A stretch of DNA of 6,977 bases from an uncultured Collinsella sp. Its GTDB lineage: Bacteria > Actinomycetota > Coriobacteriia > Coriobacteriales > Coriobacteriaceae. This document shows positions 1 through 6,506 of this stretch, piece by piece. Position 1 is the stretch's first letter. The number at the start of each line of letters is the position of its first letter. The stretch is from NCBI GenBank assembly GCA_958346165.1, contig CATVQO010000070.1, positions 1-6,977 of the forward strand, written 5' to 3'. The notes under the pieces are model-generated. The model had not been told where the DNA came from. It saw only the letters and a list, made by a program, of their open reading frames with translations, and did not search any database. The position numbers were made by a program, and so were the translations under genes.

Positions 1-15
1 GGTATTGTGGGACAT
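1..15 (-). CDS. 5' end of a gene downstream of murE (partial, runs off left edge)
   Basis: On the minus strand an ATG at 15-13 opens a frame reading M-S-H-N-T before the window ends. A GGAG Shine-Dalgarno core (complement of 21-24) lies five bases upstream, which is what makes this start credible. The start is 33 bases past the murE stop with no terminator between, so the two genes are probably co-transcribed. Five residues are too few to name a product. A cell-wall role would fit the company it keeps, but that is only an inference from position. Confidence 0.5.
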
Positions 16-48
16 GGTCACTCCATTACGTAGAAGGGGCTTCTGGTC

Positions 49-1566
49 TTAGGCGTCGTACGCCGCAAGGGTGCGCTTGAGAATCGAACCATCGCGCTCA
101 CAAGGCTCGGGTCCGTTCTTGCGCAGCATACGCTCTTCCTCGCCCTTACCGGTCACGATGACCACGGCAGGACGGACGGTCTCACGCACGGCAGTCTCGA
201 TAGCGGCAACGCGATCAGTCACGATTTGCCAGTTATCATTTCCCTGCGCCTGAACGTTGCGCGCGATCTCGGCGCAAATATCCTCGACATCCTCGGGGCC
301 GGGGTCATCCTCGGTAATCACGATTCGGTCGGCATACTTGCCAGCGGCGATGCCCATCGTGGTGCGTCGATCGACACCCTTACCACCCGTAGCGCCAAAT
401 ACAACCGCCAGCTCGCGCTCGGGATAGTTCTCGCGCAAGTCGCGCAGGAGTGTCTCGAGGCTCATGCCGTTATGTGCAAAATCGACGATACCCAAGATTT
501 TGCCCGATACGGACGGATAGAGCTCCATGCGGCCGGGAACGAAGACGCCCTCAAAGCCATGGACGATACCCTCTTCAGAAATGCCCAGGGCCTCGGCGCA
601 GGCAATAGCGGCAAGCGCGTTGGACACATTGAACTTAACCGGCGTGGGAATCACAATGTCGCGCGTAAAGCGGGGCGTGCGCACCGTTGCCACCACGCCG
701 CAGTCGCCATTACGAATCGCCAGCGCAAACACGTCGGCACGCTCGTCGGTCAAGGAGAACGTCACCGTACGTTCGCAACGAGATGCCGCCTCGAGCACAC
801 GATCGACCTTATCCATATCGAGATTGACCACGGCAAAACGGCTCTGCGAGAAGATTTTGAGCTTGCTGGCAAAGTAATCCTCGAGCGTCGGATGCTCAAT
901 CGGCGAAATGTGATCCTCGCCGATATTGGTAAAGGCGCCGACTTCAAAGGCGATCTTGCCCGTGCGCTCGTATTTGAGGCCCTGGCTCGATGCCTCCATA
1001 ACCAGCCACGGGGCACCCGCCTCCGCAGCATGCGCGATGCGAGACTGCAGCAGGAAGGATTCGGGGGTTGTCAGCTTGGAAGGGCCTGCCTCGATGCCGT
1101 CGTCGAACTCAATGCCCGTATTAAGAGCGGGCCGATGACAGCCCGTAAGCTTGGCCTCGTTGGCGAGAATGCCGCGCAGATAAAAGCTACAGGTCGACTT
1201 TCCCTTGGTGCCTGTAAAGGCGCAGACCTTCACCTTACCCGACGGGTGCCCATAAAAGGCATCTGCCACCACGGCGAGCGTGCGACGAATATCACTCACA
1301 ATCACCGCGGGAAGATCAACATCGTAATCGACCTCGGAAACGTAGGCCACGGCGCCATCGGCGATTGCCGAAAGCAGGTACTCGCGCTTAAACGCGCGGC
1401 CCTTGCAGACAAACAACGTGCCCGGACGCACCTGGCGCGAGTCGTCAGTCGCAAACTCAATGCGCTGGTCGCACGAAGCGCTCGGTCTGGAAACAACAAG
1501 GTCATCTTCCTCGAGCAACTCTATATAGCGCATCAGAGTTAGCTTCTCTTGTGTCGGACTCGACAT
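49..1566 (-). CDS. murE: UDP-N-acetylmuramyl-tripeptide synthetase (MurE), probably not mDAP-type
   Basis: Cytoplasmic Mur ligase of 505 aa that adds the third residue to UDP-MurNAc-L-Ala-D-Glu, using ATP, in peptidoglycan precursor synthesis. The three Mur domains are visible in order. The N-terminal UDP-binding domain has DSR..RPG around 42-49. The ATP-binding domain has P-loop GTKGKS at 119-124, MEASSQGL at 190-197, TNIGEDHI at 213-220, a likely carbamylated Lys at 235 in YFASKLKIF, and FNVSNALAA at 312-320. The C-terminal domain has VPGRME at 343-348, VDFAHN at 361-366 and GKGEE at 473-477. The residue-selecting motif that reads DNPR in mDAP ligases is DDPG here (420-423). Together with GTKGK and TNIGEDHI this resembles L-lysine-type MurE, though another diamino acid such as ornithine is possible. 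I chose the ATG at 1566 because AGAGAGG lies 7 bases upstream. The frame stays open 56 codons further upstream, but that extension has no Mur similarity. Confidence 0.93.
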   Translation of the reverse strand: MSSPTQEKLTLMRYIELLEEDDLVVSRPSASCDQRIEFATDDSRQVRPGTLFVCKGRAFKREYLLSAIADGAVAYVSEVDYDVDLPAVIVSDIRRTLAVVADAFYGHPSGKVKVCAFTGTKGKSTCSFYLRGILANEAKLTGCHRPALNTGIEFDDGIEAGPSKLTTPESFLLQSRIAHAAEAGAPWLVMEASSQGLKYERTGKIAFEVGAFTNIGEDHISPIEHPTLEDYFASKLKIFSQSRFAVVNLDMDKVDRVLEAASRCERTVTFSLTDERADVFALAIRNGDCGVVATVRTPRFTRDIVIPTPVKFNVSNALAAIACAEALGISEEGIVHGFEGVFVPGRMELYPSVSGKILGIVDFAHNGMSLETLLRDLRENYPERELAVVFGATGGKGVDRRTTMGIAAGKYADRIVITEDDPGPEDVEDICAEIARNVQAQGNDNWQIVTDRVAAIETAVRETVRPAVVIVTGKGEEERMLRKNGPEPCERDGSILKRTLAAYDA

Positions 1567-1573
1567 ACAAAGA

Positions 1574-1580
1574 CCTCTCT
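1574..1580 (-). promoter_or_regulatory. Ribosome binding site fixing the murE start
   Basis: The minus strand reads AGAGAGG, seven bases before the ATG at 1566. Neither the upstream in-frame ATG (MVDNTECF...) nor the downstream one (MRYIELLEE...) has an equally good site. Confidence 0.7.
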
Positions 1581-1641
1581 CGCTAAATTCAGCCTTAAAG
1601 GGCAAAAGACGTCCCGCGGCAGAAACGATGAAACATTCTGT

Positions 1642-1647
1642 ATTATC
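1642..1647 (-). promoter_or_regulatory. Possible murE -10 box
   Basis: The minus strand reads GATAAT, five of six matches to the consensus -10, about 75 bases before the murE start. No convincing -35 box lies 16-18 bases upstream. The rest of the 284-base divergent intergenic region (1567-1850) shows no gene or strong hairpin. Confidence 0.25.
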
Positions 1648-1770
1648 AACCATCCTAATATGCCACCTGGCCTTGCGCGCACTGCAGCCTTCTAAAAAAT
1701 TGCATGGACTGTGCTGTGGGCCAATAAATGACAACAGTGTCCACCCCGTGTAAAAACAAGGAAATCTGGG

Positions 1771-1779
1771 TGCTATTCT
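1771..1779 (+). promoter_or_regulatory. Possible extended -10 promoter for the ABC transporter gene
   Basis: TGCTATTCT fits an extended -10 (TGn followed by TATTCT) with a poor -35. It would start transcription near 1786, giving a leader of about 65 bases before the ATG at 1851. It lies in an A/T-rich patch of the divergent murE/transporter spacer. Confidence 0.35.
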
Positions 1780-1838
1780 TTATCCAAATGTCTTGATGCG
1801 CCTCATTGACCCACAATGCCGACCCATCATGCCCAAGC

Positions 1839-1844
1839 AAAGGA
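1839..1844 (+). promoter_or_regulatory. Ribosome binding site fixing the transporter start
   Basis: AAAGGA lies six bases before the ATG at 1851. The frame is open from a TTG at 1806, but that start has no such site and would put 15 residues ahead of a normal signal peptide. Confidence 0.75.
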
Positions 1845-1850
1845 TTCCAG

Positions 1851-3899
1851 ATGAAACGACACTTCGAACGTCGCCACCACTCGGCACATGTCCAGTTGAC
1901 CCGGCGCATCGTCTGCGCCTTCGCGACGATCGTTGTGGCCCTTGCCACCACCATCGGCGCGAGCGGCTGTTCGTCCTCCCAGAACGCCTCGAGCACCTAC
2001 ACACTCGTCGAGAATGGCAAGTTCACCGTCGCAAGTGACTTGGCCACACCCCCGTTTGAATACGTCAACGATTCCGGCGAAGACCAGGGCTTTACCTACG
2101 AACTCATGGGCATGATCGCAGACGAACTCGGTCTGGAGCTCAACTACTTGCCGGCGCAAAAGTTCGACGGCATTATCCCCATGGTCAAGCAGGGTGTAAA
2201 GACCGATGTCGGCGCATGTAACATCACGATTACCGATGAGCGCAAGAAAGAGGTCGACTTCACCGACCCCTATATCGACTCTAACCAGGGCGTCGCAGTT
2301 GCAAAGAACACTGGATACAACACGGTCGACAGCCTCAACGCACCGGGCGTCAAAATTGCCGTGCAGTCGGGCACCACATCCGAGGAGTGGGCAATCGAGA
2401 ACCCGCCGCAGGCAACCACCGTCAACTTTGACGACTGGACGGCAGCCTTCACCGCCGTCATGAGTAGTCAGTGCCAGGCGGTCGTATGCGATCTTCCCGT
2501 TGAGCAGTGGATGGTTTCGAACTCCTTTACCGGTATGGAGATCATCAAAGAGGTTCCGACGGGCGAGCAGTTTGGCATTGCCGTCTCTAAAGACAACCCC
2601 GAGCTGACACAGGCCATCAACGATGCCCTTGCCAAGATCAAGAGCTCCGGCGCCTATGACAAACTGTACGAGAAGTGGTTTGGCATGGCACCCACGAGCG
2701 GGTCCGATAACGAGGATGCCTCGAGCCCAGACGACGCGACGGGCGCTTCACTCGCCGTCACCTCGGCGACCGCCAAGTCAAACGAAGACGGCGGCAACGG
2801 CGTGCTCGGCGGCATCGCAACCCGCCTGACCTGGGAAGCGACAACGGGTAGCGACGAGGGCGACGTTTCGCAAATTGAGCTTGAGCTGCCCGAAGGCGGG
2901 TCATTTGAAAGCACCGATGTTAAGGTCACGCTGCTCGACGGACTGAACCAGACGGGTGTCAAGGCATCGTGCTCGCTGGACGGCTCAAAGCTCGTCATCA
3001 AGTTCGCCGATCCCGTCGCTGCCGGCTCGCAGATTCGCGTTGTCGTCCCCGACGTCGTATTCCCGAGCAACGCGGGTGCCTATGCCGTCACCGGCAGCTA
3101 TGTCACCGACGGCGACAAGCGAGATCTTCCCGAGAGCCCCACCATCAGCGTCTCGGAGAGCACCATGGTGCAAGAAATCGTCGCCTGGCTCGATGCCCAG
3201 CCTTGGGTTGCCGCATGGAACTCCAACCCGTTTTTGGGCATGTTCTGCAAGCCGCAGATTATCGTCACCTCAATCGCCTCGCTCTTTAAGGGCTGGGGCA
3301 TAGCACTTGCCGTGACCGCCATCGGTTTTCCGCTCGCCATCCCCATCGGCTTGCTGTTTGCCTTTATGAAAATCAGTCATAGTCGTATGCTGCGCGGCAT
3401 CGCCGTGACATACATCAACGTCCTGCGCGGAACCCCGCTCTTCCTGCAGATCTACATTGCGTTCTTTGGGTTCCCTATGATCGGTCTCAACGTGCCCAAT
3501 CTGCCGCTCGGCGTTGGCGTGCTCGCCATCAACTGCTCGGCCTATCTTGCCGAGATTTTCCGTGCCGGCATCGAGAGCGTACCGCATGGTCAAGCGGAAG
3601 CTGCCTACTCGCTTGGCATGACTTGGTCCCAAGTTATGTCGCGCATCGTGGTCCCGCAGGCTGTACGTTACGTTATACCGACTATGACCAGCGAGTTCGT
3701 TATGCTGTACAAGGACACGTCGCTGCTTTCGAGCGTTGGTGTCATGGAGCTCATGCTGTTCTCCAAAAACCTCACGGCCACCACGGGCAACATTACGCCC
3801 TACATTTGCGCCGCACTTTATTATCTGGTCGTGACGATTCCGCTCATCCACATCGTCACCAAGGTGGAGCACCGTCTCGCCGAGCGCAGCAAGCGCTAA
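1851..3899 (+). CDS. Amino-acid ABC transporter, substrate-binding protein/permease fusion
   Basis: This 682-aa protein combines two subunits of a polar amino-acid importer. Residues 1-40 form a lipoprotein-type signal: a basic start, hydrophobic 20-36, then ASGC with the probable lipidated Cys40. Residues about 50-278 are a family-3 solute-binding domain (PPFEY, FDGIIPMV, TITDERKKEVDFTDPY, VQSGTTSEEW, FGIAVSKDNPEL). Arg131 and Asp214 sit where family members hold the ligand carboxylate and amino groups. Residues about 295-436 are a beta-rich segment not usual in this family. Residues about 465-672 are a His/Gln-type permease with several membrane spans, LRGTPLFLQ at 525-533, and the ATPase-docking EAA loop EAAYSLGMTW..VMSRIVVPQA at 583-604. 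Fusions of this kind are known from GlnP-like transporters. No ATPase gene is in the window, so the partner must be encoded elsewhere. The exact substrate cannot be read from the sequence. A terminator follows at once, so the gene is probably monocistronic. Confidence 0.92.
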   Translation: MKRHFERRHHSAHVQLTRRIVCAFATIVVALATTIGASGCSSSQNASSTYTLVENGKFTVASDLATPPFEYVNDSGEDQGFTYELMGMIADELGLELNYLPAQKFDGIIPMVKQGVKTDVGACNITITDERKKEVDFTDPYIDSNQGVAVAKNTGYNTVDSLNAPGVKIAVQSGTTSEEWAIENPPQATTVNFDDWTAAFTAVMSSQCQAVVCDLPVEQWMVSNSFTGMEIIKEVPTGEQFGIAVSKDNPELTQAINDALAKIKSSGAYDKLYEKWFGMAPTSGSDNEDASSPDDATGASLAVTSATAKSNEDGGNGVLGGIATRLTWEATTGSDEGDVSQIELELPEGGSFESTDVKVTLLDGLNQTGVKASCSLDGSKLVIKFADPVAAGSQIRVVVPDVVFPSNAGAYAVTGSYVTDGDKRDLPESPTISVSESTMVQEIVAWLDAQPWVAAWNSNPFLGMFCKPQIIVTSIASLFKGWGIALAVTAIGFPLAIPIGLLFAFMKISHSRMLRGIAVTYINVLRGTPLFLQIYIAFFGFPMIGLNVPNLPLGVGVLAINCSAYLAEIFRAGIESVPHGQAEAAYSLGMTWSQVMSRIVVPQAVRYVIPTMTSEFVMLYKDTSLLSSVGVMELMLFSKNLTATTGNITPYICAALYYLVVTIPLIHIVTKVEHRLAERSKR

Positions 3900-3920
3900 C
3901 CGCTCATACATAGCGTTCAC

Positions 3921-3965
3921 AACCACGACCCGCCGCTTCATCTGAAGATCGGGCCGTGGTTTTTT
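3921..3965 (+). terminator. Intrinsic terminator after the ABC transporter gene
   Basis: CCACGACCCG pairs with CGGGCCGTGG with one A-C mismatch. An inner CTTCA/TGAAG stem extends the hairpin, and a run of six T follows at 3960-3965. It ends 22-66 bases after the transporter stop and insulates asnB from read-through. Confidence 0.88.
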
Positions 3966-4037
3966 CGGTTCGCTCGGCGCTTATGCCCTATCACGAAACA
4001 AAAGATTGGCATGATAGTAAAGATTATTTGACATCAG

Positions 4038-4058
4038 CTGCCGCAATCCTTGCGGCAG
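4038..4058 (+). promoter_or_regulatory. Perfect 9-bp inverted repeat in the asnB leader
   Basis: CTGCCGCAA (4038-4046) and TTGCGGCAG (4050-4058) are exact reverse complements around a three-base TCC loop, 32 bases before the asnB start. No T-run follows, so it is not a terminator. It could be a protein operator or an mRNA hairpin near the ribosome binding site. Its role is not known. Confidence 0.5.
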
Positions 4059-4078
4059 TACACCTGAGCCGTCAGCAG

Positions 4079-4084
4079 AAAGGA
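4079..4084 (+). promoter_or_regulatory. Ribosome binding site fixing the asnB start
   Basis: AAAGGA lies six bases before the ATG at 4091. This decides for a protein starting Met-Cys, as the amidotransferase chemistry requires, over the open frame that runs back to 3956 through the previous terminator. Confidence 0.85.
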
Positions 4085-4090
4085 TCTTGC

Positions 4091-5959
4091 ATGTGCGGTT
4101 TTGTCGGTTTTACCGGTACAGATGAACAGAGTGAGCTGGTTCTCACGGCCATGATGAATCGCATCATCCACCGTGGTCCCGATATGGGCGGCCAGCATAT
4201 CGTTGACAACGTTGCCCTTGGCTTCCGTCGTCTTTCGATTCTCGATCTTTCCGAAGCTGGAGCTCAGCCCATGTCGAGCGACGACGGCAAGGTCACGATT
4301 GTCTTCAACGGAGAGATCTACAACTTCCAGGAGCTTCGCGCCGAGCTGGAGGCAGCCGGCTACGCCTTCCACTGCAACGCCGATACCGAGGTCCTGGTGC
4401 ATGGTTACGAGGAGTGGGGCGAGGACCTGGTCAACCGCCTGCGCGGCATGTACGCGTTCGTGATTCACGACCAGAACAAGAACAAACTCTTTGGCGCTCG
4501 CGACATCTTTGGTATCAAGCCGTTTTATTACTACCAGGCATCCGATGGCTCGCTGCTGTTTGGCTCCGAGATCAAGAGCTTCCTGGACCATCCCAAGTTT
4601 GAGAAGGCTGTCAACCACGACGCGCTGCGCCCCTACCTGACGCTGCAATTCCCCGCCACGGAGGAGACCTTCTTTAGGGGCGTGTTCAAGCTTGCCCCGG
4701 CGCATTGCTTTACATATGACCTGACGACCAACACCATGGACATCAAGCGTTACTGGAGCTGTGACTTCACCGACGACAACTCCAAGACCTTCGAGGAGTA
4801 CGTGGACGAGTGCGACAAGGTCGTGCACGAAAGCGTCGCTGCACACCGAATCGCCGATGTTAAGGTGGGCTCGTTCCTTTCTGGCGGCGTGGACTCCAGC
4901 TACATTGCCGCCTGTCTCATGCCCGACACCACGTATTCTGTCGGCTTTGATTACAAGAACTTCAACGAGACCAACTACGCTGCCGAGCTTTCCGACAAGC
5001 TGGGCATCAAGAACGTGCGTAAGATGATTACCGCCGACGAGTTCTTCGATGCACTGCCCGATATCCAGTATCACATGGACGAGCCGCAATCGAACCTGTC
5101 CAGCGTGCCGCTGTACTATCTGGCGCAGATGGCTTCCGAGGAGGTCACCGTCGTCCTTTCGGGCGAGGGTGCCGACGAGCTGTTTGCCGGCTACGAGTGG
5201 TACGAGGACACCCCCGAGATGCGCTCCTTTAAGAAGCGCGTGCCGCTCGGCGTACGTCGCGCCCTGGGCTCGCTCGTTCAGCATCTCCCCTACTTTAAGG
5301 GCCACAACTTCCTGACGAAATGCGCCGAGGTTCCCGAGCGCTGGTATGTGGGTCAGGCAAAGGTGTTCGATCCCTCCGAGGTCGACGAGGTGCTCAAGCC
5401 CGCTTATGACACTGGCAAGAACGCCGCGGAGATGTGCGCCGAGTACTACAAGCAAGTTCCCAACTGCTGCGAGCTTTCCAAGAAACAGTATCTGGATATG
5501 AACATGTGGCTGCCGGGCGACATCCTGCTCAAGGCAGACAAGATGTGCATGGCGCATTCTCTGGAGCTTCGCGTCCCGTTCCTGGACAAGAAGGTCATGG
5601 AGTTTGCCGAGCACATTCCCGCCAACTACCGTGTTAACGAAGAAGGCTGCAAGCTCGTTCTGCGTCACGCTGCCAACCGCACGCTGCCCGACGAGTGGGC
5701 AACGCGCAAGAAGGTGGGCTTCCCCGTACCGGTCAAGTTCTGGCTGCGCGAGCAAAAGTACTACGACTACGTAAAGGAATACTTCACCGCACCGTGGGCT
5801 GCCGATTTCTTTGACACCGATGCGCTCATGAAACTGCTTGACGATCACTTTGAGGGTCGCGCGCTCAACCAGCGCAAGATCTATACCACGTTGACGTTCC
5901 TCATCTGGTACAAGCGCTTCTTTATCGACGAGGACAAGGGCGCCGAAGTCGCCGCGTAA
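4091..5959 (+). CDS. asnB: Asparagine synthetase (glutamine-hydrolysing)
   Basis: This 622-aa cytoplasmic enzyme makes asparagine from aspartate, ATP and glutamine. The N-terminal class II glutamine amidotransferase domain (about 2-200) begins with Cys2, the nucleophile exposed when Met1 is removed, and has HRGPD at 27-31, LSILDLS at 48-54, NGEIYN at 73-78 and ARDIFGIKPFYY at 136-147. The C-terminal synthetase domain (about 230-600) has the ATP-pyrophosphatase loop LSGGVDSS at 263-270, LSGEGADELFAGY at 356-368, and DKMCMAHSLELRVPFLD at 483-499. All key motifs are intact and the length is normal for the bacterial AsnB/AsnO group. The gene stands alone between a terminator and a tRNA gene, with its own 125-base leader carrying a perfect inverted repeat. 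AsnB-like proteins can also amidate cell-wall or other substrates (known for relatives), so asparagine synthesis is the likely role, not a certain one. Confidence 0.94.
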   Translation: MCGFVGFTGTDEQSELVLTAMMNRIIHRGPDMGGQHIVDNVALGFRRLSILDLSEAGAQPMSSDDGKVTIVFNGEIYNFQELRAELEAAGYAFHCNADTEVLVHGYEEWGEDLVNRLRGMYAFVIHDQNKNKLFGARDIFGIKPFYYYQASDGSLLFGSEIKSFLDHPKFEKAVNHDALRPYLTLQFPATEETFFRGVFKLAPAHCFTYDLTTNTMDIKRYWSCDFTDDNSKTFEEYVDECDKVVHESVAAHRIADVKVGSFLSGGVDSSYIAACLMPDTTYSVGFDYKNFNETNYAAELSDKLGIKNVRKMITADEFFDALPDIQYHMDEPQSNLSSVPLYYLAQMASEEVTVVLSGEGADELFAGYEWYEDTPEMRSFKKRVPLGVRRALGSLVQHLPYFKGHNFLTKCAEVPERWYVGQAKVFDPSEVDEVLKPAYDTGKNAAEMCAEYYKQVPNCCELSKKQYLDMNMWLPGDILLKADKMCMAHSLELRVPFLDKKVMEFAEHIPANYRVNEEGCKLVLRHAANRTLPDEWATRKKVGFPVPVKFWLREQKYYDYVKEYFTAPWAADFFDTDALMKLLDDHFEGRALNQRKIYTTLTFLIWYKRFFIDEDKGAEVAA

Positions 5960-5978
5960 GTTTCGTTATGAATTAGCG

Positions 5979-6006
5979 GTGAACAGCACGGGGTTTCCGC
6001 TATACT
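5979..6006 (+). promoter_or_regulatory. Likely promoter of the tRNA-Val gene
   Basis: TATACT at 6001-6006 is a near-consensus -10 box, 10 bases before the mature tRNA 5' end. A weak -35 candidate, GTGAAC, lies at 5979-5984 with 16-base spacing. The region also lies just after the asnB stop and no terminator separates them, so read-through from asnB could contribute. Confidence 0.5.
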
Positions 6007-6016
6007 CAATCCCTGC

Positions 6017-6092
6017 GGGCGATTGGCGCAACGGTTAGCGCAGGTGCTTTACACGCACAAGGCTGGGGGTTCGAATCCCTCATCGCCCACCA
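6017..6092 (+). tRNA. tRNA-Val, anticodon UAC
   Basis: The 76 bases fold into a full cloverleaf. The acceptor stem is GGGCGAT/ATCGCCC, the D stem GCGC/GCGC, the anticodon loop TTTACAC with anticodon TAC, the T arm GGGGG-TTCGAAT-CCCTC, then discriminator A and an encoded CCA. The UAC anticodon reads valine GUA and GUG codons. The top pair of the anticodon stem (27-43) is a G-A mismatch; the other four pairs are canonical. The last 16 bases are duplicated 189 bp downstream. Confidence 0.96.
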
Positions 6093-6220
6093 CTTGATTG
6101 AAAAGGCTCCCAGCGATGGGGGCCTTTCCTTTTTGGGCCCCGTGCAGAGGGATTCAAACCCGCAAGGGTGCGGAGCTGAGGAAACGCGTAAGCGTTTTCC
6201 GGCGCAGCACGCGAGGAGCG
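6077..6220 (+). repeat. 144-bp exact direct repeat, copy A
   Basis: This copy begins in the T stem of tRNA-Val (CCCTCATCGCCCACCA) and includes the terminator and a structured GC-rich tail. It is identical over 144 bases to 6266-6409, offset by 189. Within it, ACCC-GCAA-GGGT (6158-6169) and AAACGC-GTAA-GCGTTT (6182-6197) are hairpins capped by GNRA-type tetraloops. The 45 bases between the copies (6221-6265) are GC-rich and resemble, less exactly, the bases that follow copy B. Confidence 0.95.
6102..6134 (+). terminator. Intrinsic terminator of tRNA-Val
   Basis: AAAGGCTCCC (6102-6111) pairs with GGGGGCCTTT (6118-6127), including one T-G wobble, around a six-base loop. CC and five T follow. 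It starts nine bases after the tRNA CCA end. Confidence 0.85.
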
Positions 6221-6265
6221 AAGCGACGAAGCGGGGCGCGGGCGGCGCCAGCCGCACGCGGACAC

Positions 6266-6409
6266 CCCTCATCGCCCACCACTTGATTGAAAAGGCTCCC
6301 AGCGATGGGGGCCTTTCCTTTTTGGGCCCCGTGCAGAGGGATTCAAACCCGCAAGGGTGCGGAGCTGAGGAAACGCGTAAGCGTTTTCCGGCGCAGCACG
6401 CGAGGAGCG
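6266..6409 (+). repeat. 144-bp exact direct repeat, copy B, with a tRNA-Val 3' remnant
   Basis: This copy is identical to 6077-6220. It opens with the last 16 bases of tRNA-Val (6266-6281: 3' T stem, acceptor 3' strand and ACCA) with no tRNA body before it, so it cannot be a working tRNA. After 6409 the copies diverge, although both continue with similar CGAAGCG and GCGGGCGGCG stretches. It is either a tandem duplication or the footprint of a tRNA-targeted integration. Confidence 0.95.
6291..6323 (+). terminator. Duplicated copy of the tRNA terminator
   Basis: This is the same hairpin and T-run as at 6102-6134, carried in repeat copy B. It should act as a back-up terminator for transcripts that pass the first. 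Confidence 0.7.
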
Positions 6410-6456
6410 GAGGCCCGAAGCGAAAGCGGGCGGCGAAATGGACCCTTGGCGAATAC

Positions 6457-6486
6457 CCATGTGCAAAAAATGCCAAATATGAGTAC
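6457..6486 (+). repeat. Left terminal inverted repeat of a 224-bp element
   Basis: This 30-base segment (CCATGTGC... ending CAAATATGAGTAC) matches the reverse complement of 6651-6680 at 27 of 30 positions by eye. Confidence 0.85.
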
Positions 6487-6506
6487 TGCTACCTTTTTGG
6501 TAGCAG
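6486..6506 (+). repeat. 8-bp hairpin inside the MITE-like element
   Basis: CTGCTACC and GGTAGCAG are exact reverse complements around five T, directly next to the left terminal repeat. Its T-run is in the loop rather than after the stem, so it is not a standard terminator. Confidence 0.6.

Noticed and set aside
226..1542. 438-codon plus-strand open frame opposite murE
   Set aside because: Antisense shadow of a GC-rich gene. It has no recognisable domain, and murE on the other strand has every family motif.
1567..1734. 56-codon N-terminal extension of murE
   Set aside because: It has no Mur-family similarity and no good ribosome binding site at its ATGs. The ATG at 1566 has AGAGAGG upstream and gives a normal-length protein.
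4028..4033. Consensus TTGACA taken as the asnB -35 box
   Set aside because: The expected -10 position (about 4051-4056) reads TGCGGC inside the palindrome, so no promoter fits this hexamer. The true asnB promoter was not located.
3966..4090. T-box or other amino-acid riboswitch controlling asnB
   Set aside because: The leader is only about 125 bases, has no T-box consensus and no terminator between the palindrome and the ribosome binding site.
4034..5848. 604-codon minus-strand open frame opposite asnB
   Set aside because: Long, but a shadow created by the codon bias of asnB. It has no recognisable domain, and it would begin inside asnB and run into its leader.
6266..6281. Second tRNA gene
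   Set aside because: Only the last 16 bases of the tRNA are present. The sequence before it has no D arm, anticodon arm or TTCGA loop.
6077..6409. CRISPR array
   Set aside because: Only two repeats, each 144 bp, with one 45-bp gap. The repeat contains a tRNA end and a terminator, and there are no cas genes.
6006..6476. 156-codon minus-strand frame over tRNA-Val and both repeats
   Set aside because: Its C-terminus is translated antisense tRNA and the rest is a twice-repeated non-coding unit. No ribosome binding site or protein family is apparent.
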